A stretch of DNA of 64,000 bases from Halodesulfovibrio spirochaetisodalis. Lineage in GTDB: Bacteria; Desulfobacterota; Desulfovibrionia; Desulfovibrionales; Desulfovibrionaceae. The stretch lies in contig NZ_JXMS01000004.1 of the NCBI RefSeq assembly GCF_001672295.1, forward strand, positions 62,001 to 126,000. The letters are read 5' to 3'. Both the position numbers and the translations under genes were made by a program. The notes under the pieces were generated by a model. That model saw nothing but the letters and a program-made list of their open reading frames with translations, searched no databases and was not told the origin of the DNA. Shown in pieces: positions 53,166 through 62,636 of the stretch (position 1 is its first letter; each line of letters starts with the position of its first letter).

Positions 53166-53984
53166 CTACTTTTTAGGGCAACTTTTCAGTGCATCGGCAA
53201 GCAGTTGGAACTGACGTGTCGTTAATGTCTCAGGCCTTGCTGTCCCTACTACTCCGGCTTTCTCCAATGCATCGTCAATACCTGAAGCAATGCAACCCTT
53301 TAATATCTTCTGCAATTGTTTTCGGCGTTGCTGGAAGGTAACTTTAAGTAACCAGGAAAGCGCCGCAGGGTCAAAATCGCGTTCTTCAACAGGAATAGGT
53401 ACAAAACTGAGTACAGCAGAATCAACTTTAGGACGCGGGATAAACACACCGGGAGGAACAATGAACTCGCGTTTAGGCTTACAAAAACTCTGCAGCCATA
53501 CAGAAAGAGCCCCGTACTGTTTAGATGAAGGCGCAGCAACAATTCTGTCACCAACCTCTTTTTGAATCATAAAAACAGCACGCTTAAGACCTGTGGCTTT
53601 GCTCAAAATATCCCACATAAGCGGAGAAGCAACGTTGTACGGAAGGTTCCCGATGACTTTCCACGGCTTATCAGAGGTAAGATTTTCCCATGGAAACAGT
53701 AACGCATCAGTAAGGACAACCTGAAGTTCCGGATCGCCTGCAGGCGGCTGGCGCTTATGCTCATGCGCCCAGTGATTGTCTTTTTCAAGAATAGTGAACC
53801 ATGCCGGCTTGCGGTCATGAATAAGATGTGTCAGCGCTCCAGGGCCGGGGCCGATTTCGATGACATGGTCATCGGCTTCAATCTTAAGCGCATCAACAAT
53901 GCGGTTGGCTGTATTTTTGTCCTGCAGAAAGTTCTGCCCAAGACTTTTCTTCGCGCGTGGTCCTTGCTTAATATCCAGTGCCAT
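53166..53984 (-). CDS. rsmA: 16S rRNA dimethyladenosine methyltransferase
   Basis: 272 residues from ATG 53984 (MALDIKQGPRAKKSLGQNFL), the usual N terminus; the extension to 54047 overlaps otsA. AdoMet-binding motif EIGPGPGALTHL and NLPYNVASPL (the catalytic NLPY) are present; the C-terminal helical domain ends with TTRQFQLLADAL. It dimethylates A1518 and A1519 in the 30S. No good ribosome-binding site is seen, so translation may be coupled to otsA, whose stop lies 23 bases upstream. Confidence 0.9.
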   Translation of the reverse strand: MALDIKQGPRAKKSLGQNFLQDKNTANRIVDALKIEADDHVIEIGPGPGALTHLIHDRKPAWFTILEKDNHWAHEHKRQPPAGDPELQVVLTDALLFPWENLTSDKPWKVIGNLPYNVASPLMWDILSKATGLKRAVFMIQKEVGDRIVAAPSSKQYGALSVWLQSFCKPKREFIVPPGVFIPRPKVDSAVLSFVPIPVEERDFDPAALSWLLKVTFQQRRKQLQKILKGCIASGIDDALEKAGVVGTARPETLTTRQFQLLADALKSCPKK

Positions 53985-54007
53985 GTATGTATATCCAGAC
54001 AGGTAGA

Positions 54008-55438
54008 CTATGGTGCAAACGCAGATGCAAAGAAGCTGTCTACCCATTTAAAAATGTCGTTTTTGCGGATTGATTCCCGCATTCTATCCATCCGTTTCCG
54101 CCGCTCACCTTCATCCATCATATATGCCTGATGGATAGCAGCAGCTACACCTTCTACATCAAAAGGATTCACCAGTATAGCCCCATTTCTGAGCTGTGCG
54201 GCGGCACCGGCAAACTCACTCAACACCAGCACGCCGTTACGTTCAACATTGGCAGCACAGTACTCTTTCGCCACCAGATTCATCCCGTCCCGAAGCGGTG
54301 TAACCAACGCAATATTGCTTGCGCGGTAATACGCAAGCAGCTCTTCAAAATTGAGATTTTTGTACTGATAGTGGATTGCCACATAGCCGGGCTCAGAAAA
54401 TTCACCATTTATCTGTCCAACAAGCCTTTCAATTTCCTTTTTCAGCTTCGCATACAACGGAATCGTCGCCCTGCTCGGCACAACTACTTGGAGCAGGCTT
54501 AATTTTCCCCGCAATTCCGGATAACGGGTAAACAATTTTTGCATGGCATGAAGTCGATGTGGAATACCTTTTGTATAATCAAGCCTGTCCACACCAAGAA
54601 TGATCTTTCTATCCGGCAACGCACTGTGCACATGCTGAGCCTGCTTGCGAACCACTGCAGAACGGGCTGTTCTGTAGAATTTTTTATAGTCAATGCTGAT
54701 GGGAAATGCGCCTATCCTGATTGTTCTCCCGCCAACTTTCGCAGTCACCACCTGCCCGCGTCCGGTTACTTTCACATGAGGCGCCAGAATAGAAATTGCC
54801 TGAATAAAATTGCGGCGATCATGCAGCGTCTGAAAACCAATCTGGTCAAACTCAAGCAGCGCGTTCAATAATTCTGAACGCCACGGAAGACGCCTGAAGC
54901 TGTCCACAGCCGGAAACGGAATGTGCAGGAAAAACCCTGTCCGCCGATTGTCGCCAGCTTCACGCATATACTTTGCCACATGCATAAGATGATAATCATG
55001 CACCCATACATAATCATCTGCATTGCCGCTTTCTACCGTTTTACAAGCAAACAATGCGTTCACATCCAGATAGGTCTGCCAGTAATCAGGATTAAAATTA
55101 CATTCAAACTGCGAATCATGGAAAAGAGGCCATATTATCTGGTTGGTAAACCCGAAATAAAAATTGGCTATCTGCTCATGGGTCAACCCCACCTGCTGTA
55201 ACGTGTAGCCTGTTTCCTGTGAAAAAAGACGCAGTGCTGCATCCACTCCCTCCACATCCGGAGCGCCGGACCAGCCTATCCATGTACCTTTATTTACAGT
55301 CAATACCGGAGTTAATGCTGTCACTAACCCACCAGAAACAGGGGAAGAATGACAGGTGCCACCTGCGCACTCTAACGAAACTGGCAATCTGTTTGAAACA
55401 ACAATTACGCCCTGACCGGCTCCAGATGTCTTGGACAT
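54008..55438 (-). CDS. otsA: Trehalose-6-phosphate synthase
   Basis: 476 residues, normal for a GT20 enzyme. [10 protein letters not shown] (14-23), [10 protein letters not shown] (50-59), [14 protein letters not shown] (about 143-156) and [18 protein letters not shown] (about 278-295) are the nucleotide-sugar and glucose-6-phosphate blocks. It makes trehalose-6-phosphate from UDP-glucose (or GDP-glucose) and glucose 6-phosphate, giving the compatible solute trehalose after OtsB. A 283-base gap separates it from otsB, with a terminator between. rsmA follows. Confidence 0.9.
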   Translation of the reverse strand: MSKTSGAGQGVIVVSNRLPVSLECAGGTCHSSPVSGGLVTALTPVLTVNKGTWIGWSGAPDVEGVDAALRLFSQETGYTLQQVGLTHEQIANFYFGFTNQIIWPLFHDSQFECNFNPDYWQTYLDVNALFACKTVESGNADDYVWVHDYHLMHVAKYMREAGDNRRTGFFLHIPFPAVDSFRRLPWRSELLNALLEFDQIGFQTLHDRRNFIQAISILAPHVKVTGRGQVVTAKVGGRTIRIGAFPISIDYKKFYRTARSAVVRKQAQHVHSALPDRKIILGVDRLDYTKGIPHRLHAMQKLFTRYPELRGKLSLLQVVVPSRATIPLYAKLKKEIERLVGQINGEFSEPGYVAIHYQYKNLNFEELLAYYRASNIALVTPLRDGMNLVAKEYCAANVERNGVLVLSEFAGAAAQLRNGAILVNPFDVEGVAAAIHQAYMMDEGERRKRMDRMRESIRKNDIFKWVDSFFASAFAP

Positions 55439-55670
55439 GGGTACTCCTTTTACAGTTATTCAGCCTGTTAGAATACCCAGAGATGCGGATTGAAACAATG
55501 AGAGTATATCCAGATTGACGACAAATCCGCACATTGCGACCCCATTACGACAACGTCAGACGGTCACGTCTGCCTTTCCATGCTTCGAAGCATACGATTT
55601 CTCAATACATAACAAACCGTTGCTCTAGCCAGACAGATAGGAGATTCGACAATAACCTCTATCTTCAATA

Positions 55671-55707
55671 AAAAACCCCGCACTGTTTTTTCAGTACGGG
55701 GTAAAAA
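55671..55707 (-). terminator. Terminator between otsB and otsA
   Basis: Minus strand ACCCCGTACTG AAAAAA CAGTGCGGGGT, then TTTTTT; one internal mismatch. It separates otsB from otsA into different units. Confidence 0.8.
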
Positions 55708-55721
55708 TATATATAGCTAAA

Positions 55722-56534
55722 CTAGGACAAAGACGACGCAGCAGCATTGATAAAATCAATTATGTGTCGACCATCCGGTCTTTCAGGAAGCAGCCATTTT
55801 GCAGCTGAAACGCGCGGTTCACGGCCTATAAGAATAGTATGTCCCTGCTCTCCCAGCGCGCGGAATGCATCTTCATCCGTCACGTCATCACCGATGTACG
55901 CTGTGACAGCATCCTTTGGCTCTTCTTCAAGAACAGAATAAATCGCACGGGACTTATTGATGCCGGGAACACGCATCTCAACGCCTTCGTGAAAATCCAG
56001 AAGCTCGAGTCCGAATTCTTCCGCGACCGGCTCCCACAATTCTTCCACATCTGTCAGGTATTGCGGAATAAGCTCAGCATTTATGCTGCTGACATGCGCA
56101 GCAACGCTGCTGGGCTTGCGCTCAATAGCATGTGGAGCCAATAACGATGCGACCTTGGAGGCTGCAATCTGCAATCCCTCTTTGGCTTTTTCTGAGATGG
56201 CTACTTCTTCCAGCTTCCCTGACGGCCTGAGGTGCTCGCAACCATGGGAACCCCACGCTTCAAACGGCAGTCGACTTTGCAACAAAGGCTGAATCTCTAG
56301 GACCCTGCGCCCGCTCACAAGCACTGTACGGCAATGCTTGACTACAAGAAGTCGTTCAAAAGCCTCCCGCACACCATCATACGGAAGGGCGTTGTCTCTG
56401 TCCGGCACAATTGGCGCCAGCGTACCGTCATAATCAAAAAAGAGAACCGCCCTGCGACAGGCAGCCAGTTGTTGTCCGAAATCAGCCTGCTGTTCAGCTG
56501 TCCACACTTTTGTCATGGCTGTCATGGTCTCCAT
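55722..56534 (-). CDS. otsB: Trehalose-6-phosphate phosphatase
   Basis: 270 residues. HAD-superfamily motifs are seen: motif I FFDYDGTLAPI (33-43, catalytic Asp), motif II LVSGR, motif III with Lys in PGINKSRAIY, and YIGDDVTDEDAFRALGE (motif IV). It removes the phosphate from trehalose-6-phosphate. Several start codons lie close together (ATG at 56534, 56525 and 56516); the first with AAGAGTAAGC is used. It overlaps the end of the DUF2062 gene by 41 bases. Confidence 0.9.
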   Translation of the reverse strand: METMTAMTKVWTAEQQADFGQQLAACRRAVLFFDYDGTLAPIVPDRDNALPYDGVREAFERLLVVKHCRTVLVSGRRVLEIQPLLQSRLPFEAWGSHGCEHLRPSGKLEEVAISEKAKEGLQIAASKVASLLAPHAIERKPSSVAAHVSSINAELIPQYLTDVEELWEPVAEEFGLELLDFHEGVEMRVPGINKSRAIYSVLEEEPKDAVTAYIGDDVTDEDAFRALGEQGHTILIGREPRVSAAKWLLPERPDGRHIIDFINAAASSLS

Positions 56535-57015
56535 GCTTACTCTTATACTGCTTGATAAGTCGGATCATGCGGCGCTGACGGAACCGTGTAACTGCCCTGA
56601 ACGTAATAAAATAGGACAAAATAGAACATGGCACTGCCATTATCAGCCCGCCTGTCATCATAACGATAACAATACCACCACCCTGCTCAAGCAGATCTTT
56701 AAGTTCCATATGATGCGGATCGAACGAAACATCAATAGGAATAAGCCAGTTACCTATAATAAAACAGGCAGTATAAAATGGAACCCAGTTTAACGGGTTG
56801 GATATCCACGTACCTGCTGCCGCTGCAATTTTGCTGCATCGTACCACAAACGCAAGTGCAACAGCCACCACTGTCTGAAACGGAAGAATAGGCAAGCAGC
56901 CGGAAAAAACCCCGACAGCCATACCCAACGCAATAGAATGGGTTGAAACTTTCAACCGCATTACGCGGAGATAATTGTATTTAATCGCCCGCTTAAATGA
57001 GACCCAAAACCGCAC
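56494..57015 (-). CDS. DUF2062 membrane protein
   Basis: 173 residues from GTG 57015, 6 bases after GAGGAG. The block SIALGMAVGVFSGCLPILPF (28-47) is the DUF2062 signature; three hydrophobic helices and a basic, His-rich C-terminal tail follow (KQYKSKHGDHDSHDKS). Such proteins are small inner-membrane proteins of unknown function; members are sometimes attached to glycosyltransferases. It is co-transcribed with otsB. The EF-G gene lies upstream. Confidence 0.8.
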   Translation of the reverse strand: MRFWVSFKRAIKYNYLRVMRLKVSTHSIALGMAVGVFSGCLPILPFQTVVAVALAFVVRCSKIAAAAGTWISNPLNWVPFYTACFIIGNWLIPIDVSFDPHHMELKDLLEQGGGIVIVMMTGGLIMAVPCSILSYFITFRAVTRFRQRRMIRLIKQYKSKHGDHDSHDKSVDS

Positions 57016-57038
57016 CAAAAACTCCTCGTTTCTGACCC

Positions 57039-59078
57039 TTACGACAGTGTATCAAATCGTAAGAATTGAATTACAAGCCCCGCACGCCCCTGTGTTACAG
57101 AGCGCAAATCGGTAGAAAACCCGAAAAGACTGCACATTGGAGCCAACGCTTGCACCATCTTCAATCCTGCACGGTCAAAAAGGTTTTCAACTTTTGCGCC
57201 TTTCGCGCCAAGCAGGCTGATAGCATCCCCGACATTTTCATCCGGAACAGAAATCTCTACATCCATAATCGGCTCAAGCAATTCCGGCTTTGCATTTGCC
57301 AATGCAGCCTTCAATGCCATGCCCGCAGCCATACGATACCCTGGTTCTGAAGAGCTGTCAGTTCGCTTAATTTCCTGCACTGTGACCTCTACGTCCTGCA
57401 CAGGATACCCCTTGATAACCCCGCATTGCAAGCCGTCCAGAACCCCCTGCTCCACAGCATCAACCCATGCTGTAGGCCACTCTGATGTATCAAACGCAAA
57501 CCGGACAACATTACCTGAATCACGCTCACGGGGTGCAACAGAAAGACTTGCGTACCCGTAGTGCTTTTTCTCACCGAGTTCGCGGTCAAATTCTTCCACA
57601 GCAGCACCGGTGCCACTGATTGTTTCCTGATACACGACCTGCGGATTACCCACACGCGGAGCAACATGGTATTCTCTGCGCAGTCGATCTACCACAACCT
57701 CAAGGTGCAGCTCTCCCATACCTGAAATAACCCGCTGCCCTGTTTCTGGACTCTGCTCATACTGCAATGTCGGGTCTTCAAGCAAAAGCTTTTCAAGGAC
57801 CTCATCAAGTTTATCTGCTTCTTCAGAGTTTGAAGGCTCAAGCGCACGGGAAATTACAGGACGATAGCCGGAAATATTTTCGAGTACGTACGGCTGTGCT
57901 TCTGTTGCCAGAGAATCGCCTGTTCGGGCAAATTTCATTCCCGCCAGAGCAACAATTTCTCCGGCACGGGCTTCTTCCACCTGCTCCCTGTGGCTTGCAT
58001 GCAGCATATAAAGACGAGCCGGTTTTTCTTTTTTCCCCTGAGTACTGTTATGCACATAGTCACCGGAGCGCAGTGTACCGGAGTAAATACGGGCAAGAAC
58101 CATTTTTCGCCCTTCATCCATATACACTTTAAACGCAAGCGCAGCTAGCGGGCTGTCCGGTGCAATGACAAGCTCTTCAGTTGTTCCAAGATCAGGCCTG
58201 AGCGCTTTGGGTGCTGTTACATCAAGCGGGGACGGAAGATAATCAAACGCACCATCCAGTACGCACTGAACACCGCAATTCCGCAGTGCTGAACCACTGA
58301 AAACCGGCGTAATTTTCAACTCCAACGTAGCCTTGCGGATACATTCTTTTATCTTTTCAAGCGGTATTGTTTCACCCGAAAGATACATTTCCATAATGTC
58401 GTCGTCGAAATCAGCCACTGTTTCCAGCAGACGTTCGTGCCACTCCTCTGCAAATGCCAGTTCAGCACCTTCCAGCGGAGAGCGCGAGTATTCACGCCCT
58501 TCTGTTTCCTGATCAAAATCGAGACGTTCGAGCGTCAACACGTCTGCAAGACCGTAAAATTCATCGCCTTCACCAAGCGGTGCCACCAGCACCAGCGGGG
58601 AGGCATTCAAGCGCTCGCGCATGGATTCCAGCACAGACATAAAATCCGCACCGAGTCTGTCCATCTTGTTGATGAACGCAATTTTAGGGACAGAAAATTT
58701 TTCTGACTGACGCCAGACAGTTTCTGACTGCGGTTCAACACCACCCACAGCACAAAAAACACCGACCGCACCATCCAGCACACGCAAAGAACGTTCTACT
58801 TCAATGGTAAAGTCAACATGCCCCGGGGTATCGATGATATTGATGACGCCGTTGTTCCATTCACATGACGTACATGCTGAAGCAATAGTAATTCCACGTT
58901 CCTGCTCTTCCGGCATAAAGTCCATGGTTGCAGTGCCTTCATGCACTTCGCCCATGCGATATATCTTGTCAGTATAATACAGAATACGTTCTGTAAGAGT
59001 GGTTTTTCCGGCATCAATGTGCGCAATAATACCAATATTTCTCAAGCTGTTCAGATACGAAGTCGTGCTCTTGCCCAT
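57039..59078 (-). CDS. Elongation factor G, second-type paralogue
   Basis: 679 residues from ATG 59078, with AAGGTGG upstream. The G domain shows G1 AHIDAGKTTLTE, G2 ERGITIASA, G3 DTPGHVDFTIE and G4 NKMD. Domains II to V follow, with ISGMGELHLEVVVDRLRREY. Compared with canonical EF-G it is short and has a replaced G-prime insert. This matches the EF-G2 class, whose members carry out ribosome recycling or have no known essential role. It lies away from the str operon (rpsL, rpsG and tuf are not nearby). It is followed by DUF2062 and otsB. Confidence 0.85.
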   Translation of the reverse strand: MGKSTTSYLNSLRNIGIIAHIDAGKTTLTERILYYTDKIYRMGEVHEGTATMDFMPEEQERGITIASACTSCEWNNGVINIIDTPGHVDFTIEVERSLRVLDGAVGVFCAVGGVEPQSETVWRQSEKFSVPKIAFINKMDRLGADFMSVLESMRERLNASPLVLVAPLGEGDEFYGLADVLTLERLDFDQETEGREYSRSPLEGAELAFAEEWHERLLETVADFDDDIMEMYLSGETIPLEKIKECIRKATLELKITPVFSGSALRNCGVQCVLDGAFDYLPSPLDVTAPKALRPDLGTTEELVIAPDSPLAALAFKVYMDEGRKMVLARIYSGTLRSGDYVHNSTQGKKEKPARLYMLHASHREQVEEARAGEIVALAGMKFARTGDSLATEAQPYVLENISGYRPVISRALEPSNSEEADKLDEVLEKLLLEDPTLQYEQSPETGQRVISGMGELHLEVVVDRLRREYHVAPRVGNPQVVYQETISGTGAAVEEFDRELGEKKHYGYASLSVAPRERDSGNVVRFAFDTSEWPTAWVDAVEQGVLDGLQCGVIKGYPVQDVEVTVQEIKRTDSSSEPGYRMAAGMALKAALANAKPELLEPIMDVEISVPDENVGDAISLLGAKGAKVENLFDRAGLKMVQALAPMCSLFGFSTDLRSVTQGRAGLVIQFLRFDTLS

Positions 59079-59105
59079 GCAATCCACCTTCACTCAAGTG
59101 AGAAA

Positions 59106-59930
59106 TTATACTTCGGAAAGAAGAGAAAAACGTCGATGAATAAACCACTGTGGCACTAATTGCGGCCAAATCCAGCAGCCTTCCTGCCCTGCTCCTAATG
59201 AAACAGGTACGGTGTCCGGCACAGTATCCACTACATCCGCCTCGCAACAAATAGCTGCAAGAGAAGAGACGGTTGCAAAATCATCCGCTGCCACATCCAC
59301 AATGCTCAAATCAGGATGCGCCCATGAAAGCAAATCACGGTCAAAGGCACCACCGGAAACAATGCCGATAGACTTGTACTGCGGTTCAAACCAGACCTGT
59401 ACTCCGCCTGACAATACACCTGCGTTATGAACAACCTGTCTTGCATCATCACCAAGCGCGAGAATTCTACCGCTCGCTCCTTCCACAGACAGCTCGTCCA
59501 ATAACGTCGCAGTCTGTTCCTTGCTCACCTGCACGGCCATTTCTATGCCTGCCAGTTCAAGTGCAGCAAGACATTCCGCCGCAACAGGAGTTTCACCGGA
59601 GAACACCACGAGGATGTCTTCCACACCACTGAGTAGTGGCATCATTGCAGCAGCCAGCAATCGAACACCGGACACATAGGAGGAGTCAACAATCACGGCT
59701 GTCCAGTCAACAGGACGGCTCTCTGCAATAGAGATATGCCCCTGCCGCCAATGGTTCTCCTGCCTTCCCCATGTAACCTGAGGAGTGCCGTACAACACAT
59801 GGAGCCTTGCAATGGTTGTTTTCAGCCATGCGCGACGATTATCCGGCACGGCATCGTACGCAGAGCCGAACTGCTCATCATCGAGCGCAACGGACTCCAA
59901 CCATTCAGGAAAAAAGCTATTATCAAACAT
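59106..59930 (-). CDS. Protein of unknown function between lptG and the EF-G paralogue
   Basis: 274 residues from ATG 59930 behind GGAG; the frame to 59966 has no ribosome-binding site. No signal peptide or membrane helix. The protein looks like two alpha/beta lobes: the first with VDWTAVIVDSSYVSGVRLLA and VEDILVVFSGETPVAAECLA, the second with GRILALGDDARQVV and IGIVSGGAFDRDLLSW. The pattern faintly recalls aldehyde-dehydrogenase/histidinol-dehydrogenase-like folds, but I see no catalytic Cys or His and do not assign it. It ends 27 bases before the EF-G start, and lptG stops 56 bases upstream. Confidence 0.6.
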   Translation of the reverse strand: MFDNSFFPEWLESVALDDEQFGSAYDAVPDNRRAWLKTTIARLHVLYGTPQVTWGRQENHWRQGHISIAESRPVDWTAVIVDSSYVSGVRLLAAAMMPLLSGVEDILVVFSGETPVAAECLAALELAGIEMAVQVSKEQTATLLDELSVEGASGRILALGDDARQVVHNAGVLSGGVQVWFEPQYKSIGIVSGGAFDRDLLSWAHPDLSIVDVAADDFATVSSLAAICCEADVVDTVPDTVPVSLGAGQEGCWIWPQLVPQWFIHRRFSLLSEV

Positions 59931-59986
59931 ATATACTCCATACATGCATAGTCGCAAGTATGACAAATATTATTATATTTACGGAA

Positions 59987-61102
59987 TTACGAATTACTGC
60001 CGGAAAGGGTCATCGATGACGTCTTTTTCACGCGGGAACGTGTGTACCAGAGAATTCGTCCAAGCGTTATGACAGCAAATAATATATTGGAGAACCATGC
60101 TCCGAATACCGGATTAATATATCCCCGCTCGCCAAGTGCCCCAAACCATGTAAAGAGCGCATAAAACGCAAAGGTAAGGATAAGGCCGACAGAGACATTG
60201 ATATACAGGCTGTCTCTCCAAGTGAGCAGCATAAGCGCCACAAGCCCCATGATGACAACCGCAGCTGCATACGCAATTTTCTGATGATACGTTGTGCGTA
60301 ACGCTTCCACGTTGGAACCGGACTGTTCAAGCCTCTCGATGGCAGCACCAAGCTCCCACAGCGCCAGACGGTTCAAGTCTGTATCTACAGATACCGTCCT
60401 GAAAACTGCAAGCTTTTGCTTTAACGGTACGACAAGCTCCGGCGTATTAACAACAGCATAGCTGCCCGGTTCTGTCTGAATGACGGATGAAAGTACCCAG
60501 TCATTCGGGCGCACAACTGCACTTTTCGCTTTGATAACTTCCTGAATAGCATCGCCGCCGTCAGACATACGCATGATGGTCACCCAGTCGGCTCTACCTT
60601 CCTTCAGGTACGCTTTTTTCAGGTTCACGACATAGTTGTCTTCAAGGAACCAAATATCAGAAGCGACAGTCTTTTCTGCGCTTTCACCGCGCACATCTTC
60701 CTTCCATATCCTTCTTGATTCCACGTCTCCCATTACCCCTAAGTACTGGGAGAACCCGAGCTGTACGACAGCCCAGAACAAACCTATGTAGAGAATGAAC
60801 CTTGCGAGTGACACAAAAGAAACACCGCCAGCCTGCAGCGCGACAAGTTCCTTGTTACGGGACATTACACACAACTGCACTGTACAGGACAGCAAGAATA
60901 CCGCTGGAAGAATCTGAGAGATAATCAGCGGCAGCTTACAGATAAAATACAGCGCAACAGTGTAAATACCGAGGCCAGCTTCAATAAAGTCATCCAGTTT
61001 TTCAAACAGGTCGGTCAGCAGGTAAATAGCTGTGCCGATCCCGAGAATAAGCAGCATTAAAAACAGATTCTGCTTCAACATATAGCGGGTTAACAGTGTC
61101 AT
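59987..61102 (-). CDS. lptG: Lipopolysaccharide export permease LptG
   Basis: 371 residues. Three N-terminal membrane helices (about 13-30, 55-75, 101-120), a periplasmic beta-jellyroll domain (about 130-275) and three C-terminal helices (about 280-360) give the LptF/G architecture. TVQLCVMSRNKELVALQAGGVS is the coupling-helix region that meets LptB. The ATG follows the lptF stop directly (TAA ATG). With LptF and LptB it extracts lipopolysaccharide from the inner membrane. Confidence 0.85.
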   Translation of the reverse strand: MTLLTRYMLKQNLFLMLLILGIGTAIYLLTDLFEKLDDFIEAGLGIYTVALYFICKLPLIISQILPAVFLLSCTVQLCVMSRNKELVALQAGGVSFVSLARFILYIGLFWAVVQLGFSQYLGVMGDVESRRIWKEDVRGESAEKTVASDIWFLEDNYVVNLKKAYLKEGRADWVTIMRMSDGGDAIQEVIKAKSAVVRPNDWVLSSVIQTEPGSYAVVNTPELVVPLKQKLAVFRTVSVDTDLNRLALWELGAAIERLEQSGSNVEALRTTYHQKIAYAAAVVIMGLVALMLLTWRDSLYINVSVGLILTFAFYALFTWFGALGERGYINPVFGAWFSNILFAVITLGRILWYTRSRVKKTSSMTLSGSNS

Positions 61103-62266
61103 TTACTGTCCCCCTTTACGCTTGCCAAAACGCAGAATCACATGCGTAATCATGGCAGTCACGTTTATGGTTCGCTCTTTAGCGGTCAGGTACAGTCCAA
61201 CCACAGCCAGCACAGCAAACAGCGCATTCGGAATCCACAGGCTGATGTCCGGTGGAAGCCCTCCTCCGCCTTCGCCGCTTTTCATACTGATGGAAAGCAG
61301 ACTGTAGTACACAAGGAAGTTACCAAGAGCCATAACTACGCCCATCTGCTGGCGCATTCCCTCAAAGGCACAGGCCAGCGGCATGGCAAAAATACCAAGC
61401 ACGATGCACGCGAACGGCATAGCCCAGCGTTTCGGGATTTCAACATCTGTCTTGCGGATAAAAGACTTACTTTCAGCAAGGGAAGGATCTTTCTTAATCG
61501 CCTGTAACTGCGCATACGACATGCCGGAAGGACGCAGCTTTCCTAAATGCACACCTTTTACAAGCTGTGACAAAGAAAGACGCACAACGTACTGGTTGAA
61601 CCCGAGCACGCTGATCTGGTTTTTATCCTGACGATAAATTTTACCGTTATGGAGGACAAAGCGGATTTCGCCCTGCTTGGTATCAGAAATAATTTTGCCC
61701 TTTGGAGCAATGATCGTCACGCCGCCAGTATCTTTACTGGTATCCTGAACAAGCACGTGTTCCAGATCGCCGGTGGCAAGACTGGAACTGCGTGAATAAA
61801 TCATAAGTTTCGGGATAGAGTTATTAAACACACCCGGCTGTAAAACTACTTTTGCGCGGGTCTGGGCTAACTCAAGAATGGATGAACGGAAGTTGTCCAT
61901 TCCCCATGCAATACCGAACATGGATACCCACAGTGTAAGTACGGTACACAGGGAACCAAAAACTACAGGTGCCGGAAGAAGTTGATACAGGCTGACGCCG
62001 CCTGCTTTCAATGCCACAAGTTCCCTGTCGGAGCTCATACGCAAGAAGGTAAGAAACACGGACAGCATGGTGGCTATAGGAATAATCATAAGCAGAACAG
62101 CCGGAATCAGGTAGCCGAACAGCTTCAGCATTTCAATCAACCCGATATCCAGCCCGAGAAACAGCTCTCTGAGCTGCAATACTTTTCCGATTACGATCAG
62201 GAAAACTAATGAAAACATGGACAGACAGAAAATGGAAACGTGTTCCTTAAAAATCTGTCTGTGCAC
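61103..62266 (-). CDS. lptF: Lipopolysaccharide export permease LptF
   Basis: 387 residues from GTG 62266. The same six-helix plus periplasmic-domain plan as LptG; the coupling region reads FLRMSSDRELVALKAGGVSL (about 72-91). The tail after the last helix is basic. It heads a two-gene unit that ends after lptG; lptB, lptA and lptC are not in the window. LptF and LptG could be swapped, as assignment rests on order. Confidence 0.85.
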   Translation of the reverse strand: MHRQIFKEHVSIFCLSMFSLVFLIVIGKVLQLRELFLGLDIGLIEMLKLFGYLIPAVLLMIIPIATMLSVFLTFLRMSSDRELVALKAGGVSLYQLLPAPVVFGSLCTVLTLWVSMFGIAWGMDNFRSSILELAQTRAKVVLQPGVFNNSIPKLMIYSRSSSLATGDLEHVLVQDTSKDTGGVTIIAPKGKIISDTKQGEIRFVLHNGKIYRQDKNQISVLGFNQYVVRLSLSQLVKGVHLGKLRPSGMSYAQLQAIKKDPSLAESKSFIRKTDVEIPKRWAMPFACIVLGIFAMPLACAFEGMRQQMGVVMALGNFLVYYSLLSISMKSGEGGGGLPPDISLWIPNALFAVLAVVGLYLTAKERTINVTAMITHVILRFGKRKGGQ

Positions 62267-62293
62267 TAAACTTACTCTAAACAGAACAGCCCC

Positions 62294-62479
62294 CTAATGG
62301 TCACTTTCTGATTGTTTAAAAAAATTATTAAGCATTTCTGCTTCCTTGGGGCTCAGATTGAAACGCATACCAGCCTGATCCAGCAACCGCCTCAAGTTAG
62401 CCGGATGCTCTTTCAAATGTTCCTGTACGTAGGCAACAGCTTTTCTTACAAGTTCACTCTTAGGCATTATCGTTGCCAT
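62294..62479 (-). CDS. Small helical protein of unknown function upstream of lptF
   Basis: 61 residues with AAGGAG six bases before the ATG. Two or three charged helices (MPKSELVRKAVAYVQEHLKE, NLRRLLDQAGMRFNLSPKEA) are seen, with no Cys and no membrane helix. The gap to lptF is 27 bases on the same strand, so it heads that operon. The size and helix pattern resemble small DNA- or protein-binding factors, but no family is recognised. Confidence 0.6.
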   Translation of the reverse strand: MATIMPKSELVRKAVAYVQEHLKEHPANLRRLLDQAGMRFNLSPKEAEMLNNFFKQSESDH

Positions 62480-62636
62480 TTTCAGCTCCTTGTTATTAGT
62501 GGTAGATACAACCTGAACCTTTCACTTGGAAAAACATGGCAATCTAACTTACTAACCCGCGCCTTGCAACTCACTCTACTATACTGTATTTTTCTAAGGT
62601 TGTTGCCATTAACACTAAACCATATACGATTTATAT

